Shown here: positions 48,765 to 60,415 of the stretch, in pieces | How positions within the stretch are numbered: position 1 is the first letter of the stretch | Layout: each line of letters starts with the position of its first letter | DNA from: Coniochaeta sp. PMI_546 | Lineage: Eukaryota; Ascomycota; Sordariomycetes; Coniochaetales; Coniochaetaceae | NCBI GenBank assembly: GCA_021432605.1 | Contig: MU271146.1 | Location: 2,821,527-2,885,526, forward strand | Length of the DNA: 64,000 nt | Direction of reading: 5' to 3' | Notes under the pieces: model-generated | Seen by the model: only the letters and a program-made list of their open reading frames with translations | What the model was told of the DNA's origin: nothing | Database searches by the model: none | Translations under genes and position numbers: made by a program

Positions 48765-49607
48765 ATGCTTTTCTTCACTAAGGTGGGAGTAGCCTTGATA
48801 ACACTGGGCCCAATGGGCCCTGGTGTCACAGCTTTACCTTGTGAAAGAGACAAACTGAGGGCGGCCACAGACCGTTATCTTGTTGCACAAAGTACGGGAA
48901 ATGTTCGCTGGCTTGAGAGTGCCCTCGTTCCAAATGCTACGTACTGGGAGAACCTCATCTTGACGGACATAGCCAACAGTACGCTGAACAAGCGACTAGG
49001 CATCGATTATAGCAGGACGGCGTTCGACTTGACGCAGTGTGCCACTTACACGGAGCTGCTTGCGACGGACGTGTCTCGGCCTTATCAGATAGGCATGCAA
49101 CTACGGTTGGACCCCTCTACCGGCAAGATTGCCAGGCTCGATGGCATCTTCACCACAACGGGAGATCTATTATTCAATGCCAGCCACACATTGCACTACA
49201 CTCTGCTCGAAGATTGGAGTCCTATTCCAGCCGAGGAAAGAGACTCTCGGGAGACCCTAAAAGCGACTGCAGATGCCTACTATGACTTTTTTGTCAACAA
49301 GACGGTTTCTGTACCTTGGGGCGTACCTTGCACACGTTTGGAGGGAGGGTACCTTGATGCCAATGGTACCTGCGATACCGACATTCCTGACGTGACCATT
49401 CGCACCGTTGACCGTCGCTATGTCATTGACGAGACGCTAGGTGTTATCGATGTCATCAGCAACTTTGGCATCTTAGGTCCCGACAGCCACGAGTTTCGCA
49501 TTGTTAACGGCACAATCCGCCATATTCACTCGGCGACTCTATGCAGACCAAATTACAACTGCGGGCTGGCTATGCCTGCTATCCTGTCTGAGGATATTGG
49601 GTTTTGA
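48765..49607 (+). CDS. Secreted DUF8021-like (SnoaL/NTF2-like) protein
   Basis: A secreted protein of 280 residues, one exon. Signal peptide MLFFTKVGVALITLG..., then a mature chain starting near LPCERDKLRAATDRYLVAQ, which fits the helix that opens fungal DUF8021/SnoaL-like domains. Two similar halves can be seen: each has a polar helix followed by curved-sheet strands (LQL-type strand LQ at 120-135 and a second one ending in HSATLCRPNYNCG). Five cysteines (26, 92, and three in the second half plus the C-terminal pair) suggest disulfides. Several N-glycosylation sites (NAT, NST, NAS, NKT, NGT). Function unknown to me. It stands alone in a gene-poor stretch. Confidence 0.75.
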   Translation: MLFFTKVGVALITLGPMGPGVTALPCERDKLRAATDRYLVAQSTGNVRWLESALVPNATYWENLILTDIANSTLNKRLGIDYSRTAFDLTQCATYTELLATDVSRPYQIGMQLRLDPSTGKIARLDGIFTTTGDLLFNASHTLHYTLLEDWSPIPAEERDSRETLKATADAYYDFFVNKTVSVPWGVPCTRLEGGYLDANGTCDTDIPDVTIRTVDRRYVIDETLGVIDVISNFGILGPDSHEFRIVNGTIRHIHSATLCRPNYNCGLAMPAILSEDIGF

Positions 49608-50049
49608 TGCTGCTAAATAATTATCATGCATTTTCACCGGGTTGAACCATAAGTGTTCGAAAATATCAGTCTTTTGAGCAAATATAGTCACTGATCTCAG
49701 AATTAATACAGTGGACGGCAGGGATAATCAGTGTTCAATCCGAAGTTGCACAGGCACGCGGAATGTGTTTGAGGGAATGAGAGGGCGAGAGAAGGAACGA
49801 ACAGCGACGTGTAACTTTCCGTATCACCCGAAACACAGGGCCCGACAGCACGTATCAATGCTTAAAACTGCCCAGAATGCTATGATGCAACCAACAAATG
49901 TGTGCCAATGATCGCGTGTGACTTCTAGATGATCTATGCAATACTCCGTTTATCGGGAACCTTTCCTCCAAGGGACCCCGTTTCATTCTGCTGCTTGGCT
50001 TTACAAAACCGTAACCCACATAGGATGCAACGCCCGAAATCGTTGACCG
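49608..50049. other. Convergent intergenic region
   Basis: About 0.4 kb between the stops of the DUF8021-like and TmpA-like genes. No gene or repeat seen. Confidence 0.5.
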
Positions 50050-52174
50050 TCAGAAGTCCCACAGCGTGCCGAACGCATGCATGCCCGCTATACACCACTG
50101 TCAGTTACTGGGGTCTGTTGTGAGGTCCATGACGAATCTACTTACCTGCCCGGCAACCCTGCATCATCTCATCATTGCCTTGCATGTTGGACGTGATGAA
50201 GATGACCTCGGCTCTAAAGCTTGTCCATGTGTCCTTGAGTAGTTGCACGGTGTCAGGCCGTCCACCTCGCTTCTTCGTGTCCCACAGGATCATTCGGTCG
50301 GGCGGGATGTTATTATAGATTAGACCCGTTATCGTTGGCCCGAAAGTTTTCTCCTGATCGGAGCCTATCCATATAAGAAACCTGTTACAAAGTTGTGAGA
50401 CTGATGTCCAGCGAGGAAAGCATGGGAACCTACCAGTCTGGACTCTGAATGCATGTAGATAGCGCTGCACCAATGCCCGTTCCAGTACAAACACGAATCC
50501 CTCGCTTAAACATCGCCGACGCGTGGCCAACGCCCGCTTCACTATGTTAGTCGTTGTGAAGGTAGTGACAGGGAGCTATACGTACCGAACTTGAGCTCTC
50601 GCGTCCATACAGTTTTGGGAGGATCCATAACAAGACCTTTCGTGAAGTCGCCCTGGACACCGCATATCATATAGTGGTAAGGAGATTTACGACCCTCGCT
50701 AATAATTCCAAAAGCATGATACTCCATAACAGAGGTCCGGCTGATTCTTCCAAGAAGACCTTGCTGCATTCCGCGGTCGAAACGAAGAATTGCAACTCGA
50801 GGAGATGGCTGAAGGAAGTATGTTAGCAGCAAATGTGCGCCAACATAGGAGGGGAACCTACAATCTCTACTTGCACCGGAACTTCGCGAAGCGTGAACCA
50901 AGGGATCAGAACGCTGTGGATACTTGTAAGTATCACACCCGATCGCTAAAAAAAAAAGGGGAGACTCACAATATGGTCATAAACACCGCAAACCATAATT
51001 CCTGTGCACTGAGGAGCGTATTGGCATCTGTTCTCCACTCGCCGAGCTTGATATCGTAGCTGTTTCCCAAGATTACGAAAACCCAAGTCGTCTATGTGAA
51101 TGTGAGTTAAGGTGCTGCGGTATAGTGCCGCTGTGATGGTACGTACGGCTAGTCCAAGCCATCCAATGAAGCGATGGTGCCTTTCGAATACGTTGTGATG
51201 AGTGCTAGAGAGTGCTGAAGTCAGCCACATGACGACATCATACTCAGCAATGGATATAATGAGAGAACCTACTTGCGAACCCATGGGAAGGCGCTCAACA
51301 CAGATATAATCACAAAGGCGTTCGTGATGATCCCAGTAGCCAGCACAGCGTCGTGTTGAGTAGCGCGATGCTTGATAATGTCCACAATTTTGAATACCAG
51401 CCAGCTGTATAGTCTGTAAGTACTAGTCATTCGTGAATCGCAAAGCCGACTTACCCGGCCCCTGAGAGAGCACAACCGGAATGGATTCCCCCAACATGCT
51501 GCAAGATCGAGGTCGCGGCGAGCTTGATACTCAAGGGTGCCCACTAAGATGATGGCTGATTAGGGGATGCAGCAGGATGAGAAAGGTCTTGGACTCACGC
51601 TTCGCAAGCCATAGATGGCAATAATGTACAAGCATCGGAGGAACAATTCGTTTCGCATCAGAACAGCCATAAGGAGGTTCCCGAGCACCAACGCTCCGAG
51701 ATGGTTCTCAGCATAGGGAAACCGACCGAGTGCTGCCATGATGATTCCGGTGAGGTTGAGCAACGTGACAAAAGTGAAAAACTTTTTGTAAGTGTTGAAC
51801 CATAGGTTGAAAAGAACCCATCGACTGATCTTTGGCTTGGGTCGGTCCGGCTTCTTGGTCAACGTCGGCGGCTTGCCCGGTTTAGACAGTGTAGCATCGG
51901 CGGCTTGCCCTCCAGGCCATGCCAGTGACAGTACCGGCACACTCGAAAAGGGCGTGATGCCTTCGTGGATAGGTGAAAGGGCCCCCGGTGAGATGCATGT
52001 CGACGACAGATTAGACAAGGACGTCTCAACGTGTATTGTCGGTTTCTTCTCCGTTGGGACAGGGGTTGTTGACGATAGGTTTCGCAGGCTGTCATAGAGA
52101 CCCTTTTCTACGTCGTCAAGGACTCGGTCATCATGGCTCTGCATCTGCTCCCCGCAAGATGTATTCGAAGCCAT
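50050..52174 (-). CDS. TmpA-like integral membrane oxidoreductase
   Basis: Related to Aspergillus nidulans TmpA, a plasma-membrane flavoprotein-like factor linked to developmental signalling. Ten exons: 52174-51599, 51543-51455, 51404-51273, 51204-51147, 51091-50970, 50913-50862, 50808-50586, 50536-50434, 50381-50146 and 50087-50050. The nine introns are 49-68 nt and all keep frame; total 542 residues. A Ser/Pro-rich cytoplasmic leader (about 110 residues) precedes the membrane helices (NLWFNTYKKFFTFVTLLNLT, ENHLGALVLGNLLMAVLM, QHVGGIHSGCALSGAGWL, FERHHRFIGWLGLA, TTWVFVILGNSYDI). A ferredoxin-reductase-like half follows: GMQQGLLGRISRTSVMEYHA, HYMICGVQGDFTKGL, RVCTGTGIGAALST and FLIWIGSDQEKTFGPTI. 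The last exon adds only the terminal FGTLWDF. The NRPS-like TmpB-type partner is not in the window. Confidence 0.88.
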
Positions 52175-55100
52175 GTCAATGGTTGAAGATCTAAGGCGCC
52201 AGGATGAAAGAATACTAGTAGGCCAATGTGACTTAAAAGCTGTAAATCACAAGTGCATCGCGATGTTGGACTAGCTTGAGATGCACCGAGCAGCTGTCTG
52301 AGTTTTCCTATGTTGCCGGATATAAGGGGCAAATGGAGGAACAGCTGGGTGGGACAAGGATCAGTGGCTGTAGGGAGGGCGAATCGAATGGAGAGCACTC
52401 GCCCAGTTTTGCGCAAAGGGTCGCTCACAGTGTCCCAAGTTCGGCTCAATGATCCGAATGAAGCTGTGGATGGTTGTTGCAGCGGGAGCCAAGGGGATGG
52501 GCCAGCTGGTAGGTCAGAACCGGGCATTAATAGTCTAGACACCACAGAACAACTACGTCCAAGAGTCGATCTTACGGGCCGGTTAGACATGATAATACCG
52601 GGATTGCCAAGCACAAGTAGGCCACGCCCTCGAATAGACTACATAATATGCAGAACATGGCAGACAAGATATGCCGCGTTAGTCTGGGCACGACTTCACT
52701 GTCAGGCGGATGAAGTGGCAGGCATCAAGGCAATTGCCGTCCGTACTGGCCGTATTACCGAGGCCGTAGTCCTAATTAGGTACCTTACGATGTCAGAACG
52801 ATAAGTTAAAGCGAGATTGTAAGTTTTTCATGCCGCTTCACACAGCCTGCGGTACTTCGTGGCATATGTGCAACGACGTCAGGCTGCTGCTTGTCCGTTG
52901 TTCTGGCAAATGTCCATTATCCATATTAACCCCGGAATCTGAGCCGCCTTCTGCACCTGGGTCCGTTGTCACGTGTAAGGGCCGCAGGCTAGATTTTTTA
53001 CCGGTCCTACTCGTGCCTAAGCAGAGGCGACATGGGACGATCATCCGGGCGAGAGGAGGGAGGACCCGCCCTCTTGACCCCTGTAGGGCAAACCCACGGG
53101 ACAGATCTGGAGTTGCTTGTCACCCCCGTATCTAAACGATCCAATGGGCCCCCACGCTCCACATCTCAACCCTTGAAATGGTCAATCATGCAGTCGGCCC
53201 GGACATTCTCTGCATTGTTCGATTTGCGCTATGTCACTATAGGGGACGCAGTTGAGACTCCGGAGCTCTAAAAGCTGCACTTGGCATTGACTAAAGGATG
53301 AACGGACCGAATGATGACGATCAAGAGATGTTGAGAACGCCCAGAGTACCCCAGAGAACACCAGCTTGAACCACATAAATATAACTGAGATCGGCCCGGA
53401 ACGTCACGGTCTAGTGTACTGCCTCGAGGCAATGCAGGTAACTGTGTTCGCTTTTCGCCCGTCTCATGGTCTTTTAATCGCTCGTCCCAACTTCAGTTTA
53501 AGATAATGGTGTGAACGGTGCTAGCGATGAAATGATGTAAATCGATACCAAACAGACTAATGGGAGACAGCAATTGGGTTGTAAACAACTTAGGTGTCAA
53601 CTACGAAATGTTATCTTCCTAGATCATACGCGTATAAACTGATTCCAAACATCTGGTACAGTACATAGGGACCCGCTATCTCTGATCACATCGAGCTGAC
53701 CGAGTCTAAAGGACCGAAGTCATAAGCTGCAGCGATGCTTAGAGTCTAAAGGGTGTTCTGGTTGAATTTGGCGCACCTGACTCAGAACCTCTTCTATATG
53801 CGGCGATAACTTATGTACCGAAGAGCTTCGATGCGACTGTTATAAGGAATGGCGCTTAGACCTCTGCACTTACAAGTAGCGGTGCTTTCTAGAGAGCATT
53901 TGCTATCATTGGTACAATGTATATGATTCCTGTCAATGCGCGCTCTAATTCTCACAGTTAACTACGAATGATTATCGTAGTAAATTCATACTGTCTCAAA
54001 GCGTTCTAGATCAAGAGATACCGAATATGTCTCGGGGACATTATGAGGTTCTTTTCAGGTCTGTGTTACATAATTTAAAAATAGGAAGCATGAGCTAAAT
54101 AGACGACGCACCTATAAGTTCTCGACCTAGACATAGTCTAAATCCACGTAGGTTAGGTACCTAGTTGCTAAAATGAATGGCTTGATCTCAACACTAGTGA
54201 CCAGGCACAGTCAACCTGTGCCGGAGATGTTGCGTGGGACTGTGACAGTCTCCGTCATAATCTTCACAAGCACATAATATAAAGATCCTCTCGGACAACG
54301 GGCTCCAAGACAACTGAGATGGGCTGCAGTCTAGGGAGGCTTAAATCAGCATACTTGGTCATGGTCAGCGCCGATGCGTGTTTCAGCGGTGAGATGTGGT
54401 CGCGTGAAATGCTCTGAGCTCAAGTGGAGGTAATGAACGGGCTTTCTGCCGAATGACATTTGACAGGCCATATCTAGCTCCTTGAAAATTCCCGAGAGTC
54501 ACGTTTTAGTAACCATACCAAGTTTGCCCATGATGCTGAGAAGGCAATGATAGCGCGGTCGGCCGTAGGGTTTCACTCACGTTTCCCACTTTTGCCCACA
54601 GGCGCGGGCTTAAGCCAGCGACGGATGTTATCAAAGATTAGCACCTCGCGCGACCGGGATCACCGCCACGGCATCCGTCCTCGAGATCATAGGCATACGG
54701 GTTAAAGCATACCATGCAGAGCGCTACGCTCTTGGGAAATCCATAAGAGAGCCGCTGTTGGCAACTATAGGCTTCACTTCTATTCTGTTCTTCCCGTATT
54801 CCCTTAGCACTTGCACAAGCTGCTGGCTGATGACACGGGATGGGCACTCTTTAAGGCGTCATCCACGCGCTTACCACGCTGCACGCGGTCGAGGTGTGCC
54901 CTTAGACATACGGCCCTATCTGGCCACCAACGATAATGTGATGCTGGGCTTGGATCATTTCATCACGGTAAGGTGCCGCGGACCATGTTGTCCCGCCCTT
55001 ATGAGCAGCCGTGTCGGATCTCCTTCGAGCTGCAGTGGATGTATCTAGTGCCGTTGATCGTAGGGATCTCGCTTGCGCCAAGGTCAGCGTAATAGTTGAT

Positions 55101-57185
55101 CCGCAAAGGCTGTTCTGCGGACGCTCTCGTGAAAAAACTCGGCGCTGTCCGAACATAACCACGGTAGACTAGACACCATTCTCTCACGATGCGCTGTATC
55201 GAGGAGGTGGAAGGATATCTCCAGGGAGACCAGTACGTGGCGTGCTTCCCCGTTGTTGAACTGAAGTGGATCGAGATTGCAGCTTGACGCCTAGGTCATA
55301 CAGGTGGTCTGCAGCGCATCATAAATACTAGCAATGTCACCAGCTCCTAAATAACACCATAGAATACCCAGTTTAAAAACTCGGTTCAAAGGTCGAAACT
55401 TCTAGAAGTGATATAAGGATAGCCCTTTCTAACCCTTTTGTGAGAATAGAAGATATTTACTTGACTAATTTTTCAAGCCTTGCCTTTACGCCTGCAAATT
55501 CAGCGCCGTGATGGTTAACAGTCGGGTGCGAGAGGTAGACTGAGCACAAGCGTTGTTAAGGAGTAGGAGTAAGGAAACCCTACTTCTATTTATCGTTCTA
55601 CATGTTTTGTTTCATACTTTGTTTTCTGCCGTCGGAGTCGCAAATCTACTCAAAGCTTTGTTAATCTATACGCCTAGGGGAACGACTGATATTGTTGAAC
55701 TATCGTTCCTTGTTTCTCTTGATATATTGTATTACTTCGTGTCGGCACTCCCTCTCTTCACGAATACGTCGGTACTACGGATGTACGGACTGTTCCGACA
55801 GTCATAGGTCATTTGCTCAATTCCTCGTGTGGCACTAGCCGCCGCTTCCCTCTCCTTTAAAGACACACGTATTCGCACTTGGGTCAGGGCGATAGCGGCG
55901 TTGAGACAACGTTGCCTGACATCCTAAAACTGTGCCGGATCTAGGATAGTTAGATGATGAGAGTGCGAATCGTGCTCTCTAGAATCTTAGCATCTCCGTT
56001 AAGGAACATATGCCACGACGCACTCACAAAACCCATCCAAGTAGTATAGTCAATTGGGCGCATTAACAAGAGCCAGGTCACACGATACGTAATTGACCAT
56101 AGTGTTTCCGTTCGTTCGTGACATGACACTGTAGCGGAATTGTGCCGGCGAGATTTTTTGTAAGTCTTGCTCCCTCATTCCAGAAAAGGAGCAGGATATG
56201 ATTCAATCCTTAGTCGCAGTAGCTGTTTACCAAGCATAGCACTGGCATGTAGGCTATACGTGTCGAAACATTATAGGGTTTGAGGCTCCTCGCAGGGTCA
56301 GCGTTGTGTTTGTGAGCCAGATAAATATGGGATAATTAGCTTACATAGCACATAAGCAATTACTTCGTGTTACAGTATTTGTACAGGTTGCAAGCCAATT
56401 TTGAGCAAGGACAAGGAGTAAAGTGACATTCGCTTCAAATGCGACCAACTCCGACAGCTAATCGTCAAAAGTAGACGTAGCACTATCTTACGTCTATCGA
56501 AGCCCAGCGTACTAATTATCAAAAGGCGAGTTCAGCTCGGCAGCTAGACGAAGAAGTGCCTTGATGGACCGCACTCTGCTTACCGCTGCAGACAAACATG
56601 CTAGGACTGTATTACACGATCTCCACTCGACGCCTAGCACCTGCCATGTGCTCCCCTTAGGATTCTTCCTAATATGGATAAGACACCCCTTCGGCGGGTT
56701 AGCCTGTTACGCGGCTCCTCGAGGAGAGGTCCTTACGTGCATGCTGCAGGAACCACAAATACTTTGCTCCAAGATCGATATTAAGAACCCCGATCCCTTT
56801 AACGACCCATGCCTTAAGACTAAGACTGTACAGTGTTACATCAAGCTGAATGATCTATCTCCGTTTTCCAGTCGCGAAGTCAATAGTACGGCTTTAGCGG
56901 ACAATACAGCTCCACTAACTAAAAGTTTTGCTGTGTTCAGACACTAGGCTGTTAGTGAAGCTCCACTAAGTTGAAGATCCTCCCAATAGTGTATTGCTTA
57001 GCGAACAGGAACTAGTAATCCAGATGTTATTAAATAGTGGCAGCGCTGTGGTTATTTGTTTAAACATCTCGTTTAAAACTCTTTCCTCGTCCTTCGTTCT
57101 TAAGCCGTTTGTTACTTCCATTAGTCCGCCGTCCCCGTAGTTACTATTTTCACCCGTCCTCGGGATTCACGTACAATCTACAAGT
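52175..57185. other. Gene-poor, AT-richer stretch, possible decayed gene
   Basis: About 5 kb. The first 1.2 kb is the TmpA-like promoter side and carries AGGTACCT at 52778. From about 53.4 kb base composition shifts visibly toward A and T, with AGGTACCT again at 54155. On the minus strand between 54638 and 55290 several open frames succeed each other with frame changes, as a decayed gene might, but no family was recognised. Other open frames (55553-55807 and 56561-56947, plus) show no motif. Confidence 0.4.
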
Positions 57186-58327
57186 ATGAGGTCTTGGACG
57201 TTTTACTTCGGCGCCAGCATCCTGGCTGGTATCGCCAACGCAGGGTGTATCTCTCCCATTTGCGGTTCCCCGAAGTGTTTGGGCGCGATCAGCGCAGACC
57301 GCGCGGTTGGTGAATCGTTTTGCTCTTCGTGGCTGGCCCTGCTGCCCACCACGACGACACTCACAGAGATTGAGGCGGTGACCTCGACTGTGATCAACGT
57401 TCAAACGGCCTTGACAACGCTTACAGTCACGACAGCCACCACCACTGAGTGAGCTGTCCCTCAATCCTTTCTGTAGAAAATGTAATGCTAACCAAGGCTA
57501 CACAGAACCGTCGGTACTCCCACAACCGTATACCAAAAGCGGGTTGCAACCCTCTCCGCAGTCGGTCCGACAGAGACTATTATCTCCCAGTGCTCATCCA
57601 TCGATTCTCGCATCAGCAAAGCCTGCAGCTGCTTCCTGTCAACAGCCACGACCTCCACCGTGACCGTGCTAGCAACTGCTGTCTCTACTGCCGTCGTTGA
57701 GTCTAGCGTCCGTGCCGTTCTTCTCTCCTTTCCTCGGGACTTGACTGACAACTCGTTGAACAGAGCACCTTCTCCTCAACTGTTACAACCAACGTGGTTC
57801 AAACCGTTTCGGTGTCCGGACCGGCCGTCACCATCCCCGCGAACGTCGTTGTCAACGGCGGCTTTGAGAACTATGTGACGACCGGAAACATACTGCCGTG
57901 GACTGACACAGCGGCGACAACAGGTGGCAGGGTCGAAGTCATTAATGGTGTCAACCCATGTACGGCTACCGGCTACTGCAGCGGCGGTCGGGTCGTTGTG
58001 CGCGTGTACCCTCCCACCACCGGTAGCAGTTACACGGGTATCCGCGAGACATTTGACGCGCGCCCGGCTACCACTTACGCCATCTCCTTCCTATACCGCT
58101 GCCTCAACTTCGACACTAACTCGCATGTCGAGGTCTGGTACAATGGCGTCCTCCAAGGCTCTGCCTTCTGCCCAGCTGGCTCCTCCGCTGCCTTCAACCG
58201 TGCGACCGGCATCCAGTTCACCACGGGATCCACAGGCAGGGGCGAACTTCAGATTCGCTTCGCTAACCCCAGCAACCTGCCATACCTGTATTTTTATGCT
58301 GACGACTTCCAAGCTATTGCTGTCTAA
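57186..58327 (+). CDS. Secreted protein with carbohydrate-binding-like C-terminal domain
   Basis: A secreted protein of about 342 residues. Exons 57186-57448, 57506-57707 and 57764-58327 (introns 57 and 56 nt). The second donor is uncertain: GTCCGT at 57708, or 57696 for a product four residues shorter. Signal peptide MRSWTFYFGASILAGIANAG, then a cysteine-rich stretch (CISPICGSPKC), then Thr/Val-rich linkers (TTTTLTEIEAVTSTV and ATTSTVTVLATAVSTA) around a second Cys segment (SQCSSIDSRISKACSCF). The C-terminal 160 residues start with VVNGGFENYV and read as a beta-sandwich of the CBM-CenC/galactose-binding type (PWTDTAATTGGRVEV, GIRETFDARPATTYAISFLY, YFYADDFQAIAV). The layout is common in fungal secreted wall or host-surface proteins. 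Sugar target unknown. Confidence 0.78.
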
Positions 58328-58329
58328 GC

Positions 58330-58560
58330 GCGACTCATTCTTTTAACTGAATATCATAATATCTTATAAATTTAATTGAAATTTAACCTTAGACTAATAT
58401 TATATATAAGTATAACCTGATAAGATATATATATGTATAATGTTTAATAATTCAACGTTTTATAATACTGAAATATTTTAACATTATATTAACGACCTTA
58501 GAATACTAAAACAACAACGTGAAATATCTGGCTTACAAGTAGTATAACGGCGTATGCCGT
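58330..58560. repeat. AT-rich block
   Basis: About 230 bases between two 3' ends, dominated by TA, TATA and TTTAA runs and nearly free of CG. Composition is far from that of the flanking genes. It could be a RIP-mutated remnant or simply an AT-rich terminator region. Confidence 0.6.
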
Positions 58561-58608
58561 GAATGGTCTCTGATTCAGTTTAGAGATCCCATCGGCGATG
58601 ACTGTCGC

Positions 58609-60415
58609 CTACGTAAGCGATAAATCCCTCGGTCTTCGAGCAGGTAATTCTTCGAGGAGCCGCTGCCCGAGCTCGGCACACGGAGGCTCAAAAACGTCAA
58701 CCCAGGGCATCTGGCGGAGATCTACCATGATTTCACCCCACGACACCGACCTCAGCTTGTTCATCTCGCTGACTATCATTTCCATCGAGGTCGCGAGGTC
58801 TTTCTCACTAGGTTCACAGATGCTGCAGAGAACGAGAAGCCAAAGACGGACAAGGCGTAGGCCGGGATCGTTCCAAACCTGTTCTGCATTGGGCTTGCTA
58901 GATAGCAACCTGAGCAACGTCGAGATGCGTGCTTCAGCAGTTCCGGGATAGGAGCGACACCTTCGCTTCACCCGTATGATCCAGATTATGGCGCCTAGCC
59001 GAAGCGCCTCCGAAATAGTACCCCATCGTGTTGTCGGCTCGGATCCTAATGGCTGATCTAGCAACTGGTGCGTGAGTGGGTTCATTAGGATACCCATATG
59101 CTCTTCATCGTCCCAGATGGCATGACCTTTGGTGCCCAGCTCGAATCGTACAAGTGCAGCGAGCGCGTTCAGATCACCTATATAGGACACAACGTTCATG
59201 AATCGCGCATTCTGTATGTTTTCGTCGTTGATGATGCTGAGTAGCGTAGCGGGTAGCGACTCTAGGCCTGACCTACGGAATACGCTGGCGCTGGCCATGA
59301 GAGCGGACCATGGAAACAATGGTTTGCTGTCATGGAGCAATGCTGCAGTAGTGTCCACCCTTGGTGATTTCTTTGTTAGTGGCTGTAACAAATCCCCATC
59401 AATTGCATAGGCTATTATTGGTGTCGCCGAGCCATACCATGAAATCATGAGCATCAGGTCGTGGTTGGCCTCCAAGGTAGAGTAACCACCTCTAGCCGCA
59501 ATCACCATCCACAGGCCCTTCAAATGGATCATCGCCTGGTCAAAGTCCAGACTGGTAAACTGATTTTAGAACTTCAGCTACATGGCTTCATCTCAAATTC
59601 TTTTTCGAGACGCTACGGCTCCCTGAGGTAATTAGAGCTTACATTGTAGCAAATTAGCGTTAGGACCGCATGGAGTACACTATCAGACGTCGCGATACTT
59701 GTATCAGGGCTGGAAAGCCTAGACTCGACGCACTGAATGGTTTCTAAGGAGCGCTCCAACGCTAGGCATCGCAGCTCTCTGGCGGATCTGCGGTATAGTG
59801 GAATAAGGACGTCGGGTGAACTGAAGATTTGTTGGTAGTGATGAAGGAAGGCAGATTTTCTGAAGGCGAAGGGGAACCAGAAGGTGTTTGTCGAGCATGC
59901 TGTGCCCCTAGCGTGTTAGCGACAAAGGTGAGAATTGAAATCGACAATTAGAGGCGTTGTGTATTCTTACTGGCACTCATCGCATTCCTTCCCGCGACCA
60001 CGATTAACGTGAATCCATAGGCTGAAAACGAATCCTCTCCCCATTCCTTCTCAAAGACGGACAATGCATGTAAGATGGGCGACGACGGCGCAATATATTG
60101 TGCAGTATGTTGCGTAGCAATCTTTGATACGACCGAACACTTCCTAGGAGCCTGCAAGCGGTCGATATCTTGACTCCTCGAGTGCTCACCTTGGCCAGTA
60201 CTCGACACCGCCGCTGACGCTTCTGCTAGGGACCATTTGAAAGTGACGAATTGAGGTACTTTCGACGGCTTCCTTCGGGATATGCCAATGTCGACCATGA
60301 GATGGCGACGGACCGCAGAGTCGAGGGACTTGCTGCGGGTGCGACGTTGAGTCGTGGGATCACGGATATCGTTATGTAAGAAGAGGAGGCGCCTCTTCTT
60401 TGGGAGCTCCTCCAT
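58609..60415 (-). CDS. Fungal-specific transcription-factor-domain protein without zinc cluster (Fungal_trans_2/DUF3468-like)
   Basis: A 550-residue protein in three exons (60415-59971, 59899-59643, 59559-58609; introns 71 and 83 nt). The N-terminus has the typical opening of this group: KRRLLFLHNDIRDPTTQRRT followed by SKSLDSAVRRHLMVDIGISR; there is no CxxC-type Zn2Cys6 motif. Then FWFPFAFRKSAFLHHYQQIF, RSARELRCLALERSLETIQC, VLHAVLTLICYNFTSLDFDQ and AMIHLKGLWMVIAARGGYST, which is the conserved helical core. The remaining 280 residues are helical (LNALAALVRFELGTKGHAIW, GTISEALRLGAIIWIIRVKR). Members are often annotated as fungal-specific transcription factors or tachykinin-family proteins, but without a DNA-binding domain the role is unclear. 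The joins were chosen because only they give a continuous family-like frame. Confidence 0.82.

Noticed and set aside
28558-52174. A secondary-metabolite gene cluster (dioxygenase, transferases, TmpA-like enzyme)
   Set aside because: No polyketide synthase, peptide synthetase, terpene cyclase or pathway regulator lies among them, and housekeeping-type genes are interspersed.
56561-56947. A 128-codon plus-strand frame
   Set aside because: No motif and located in the AT-rich gene-poor block.
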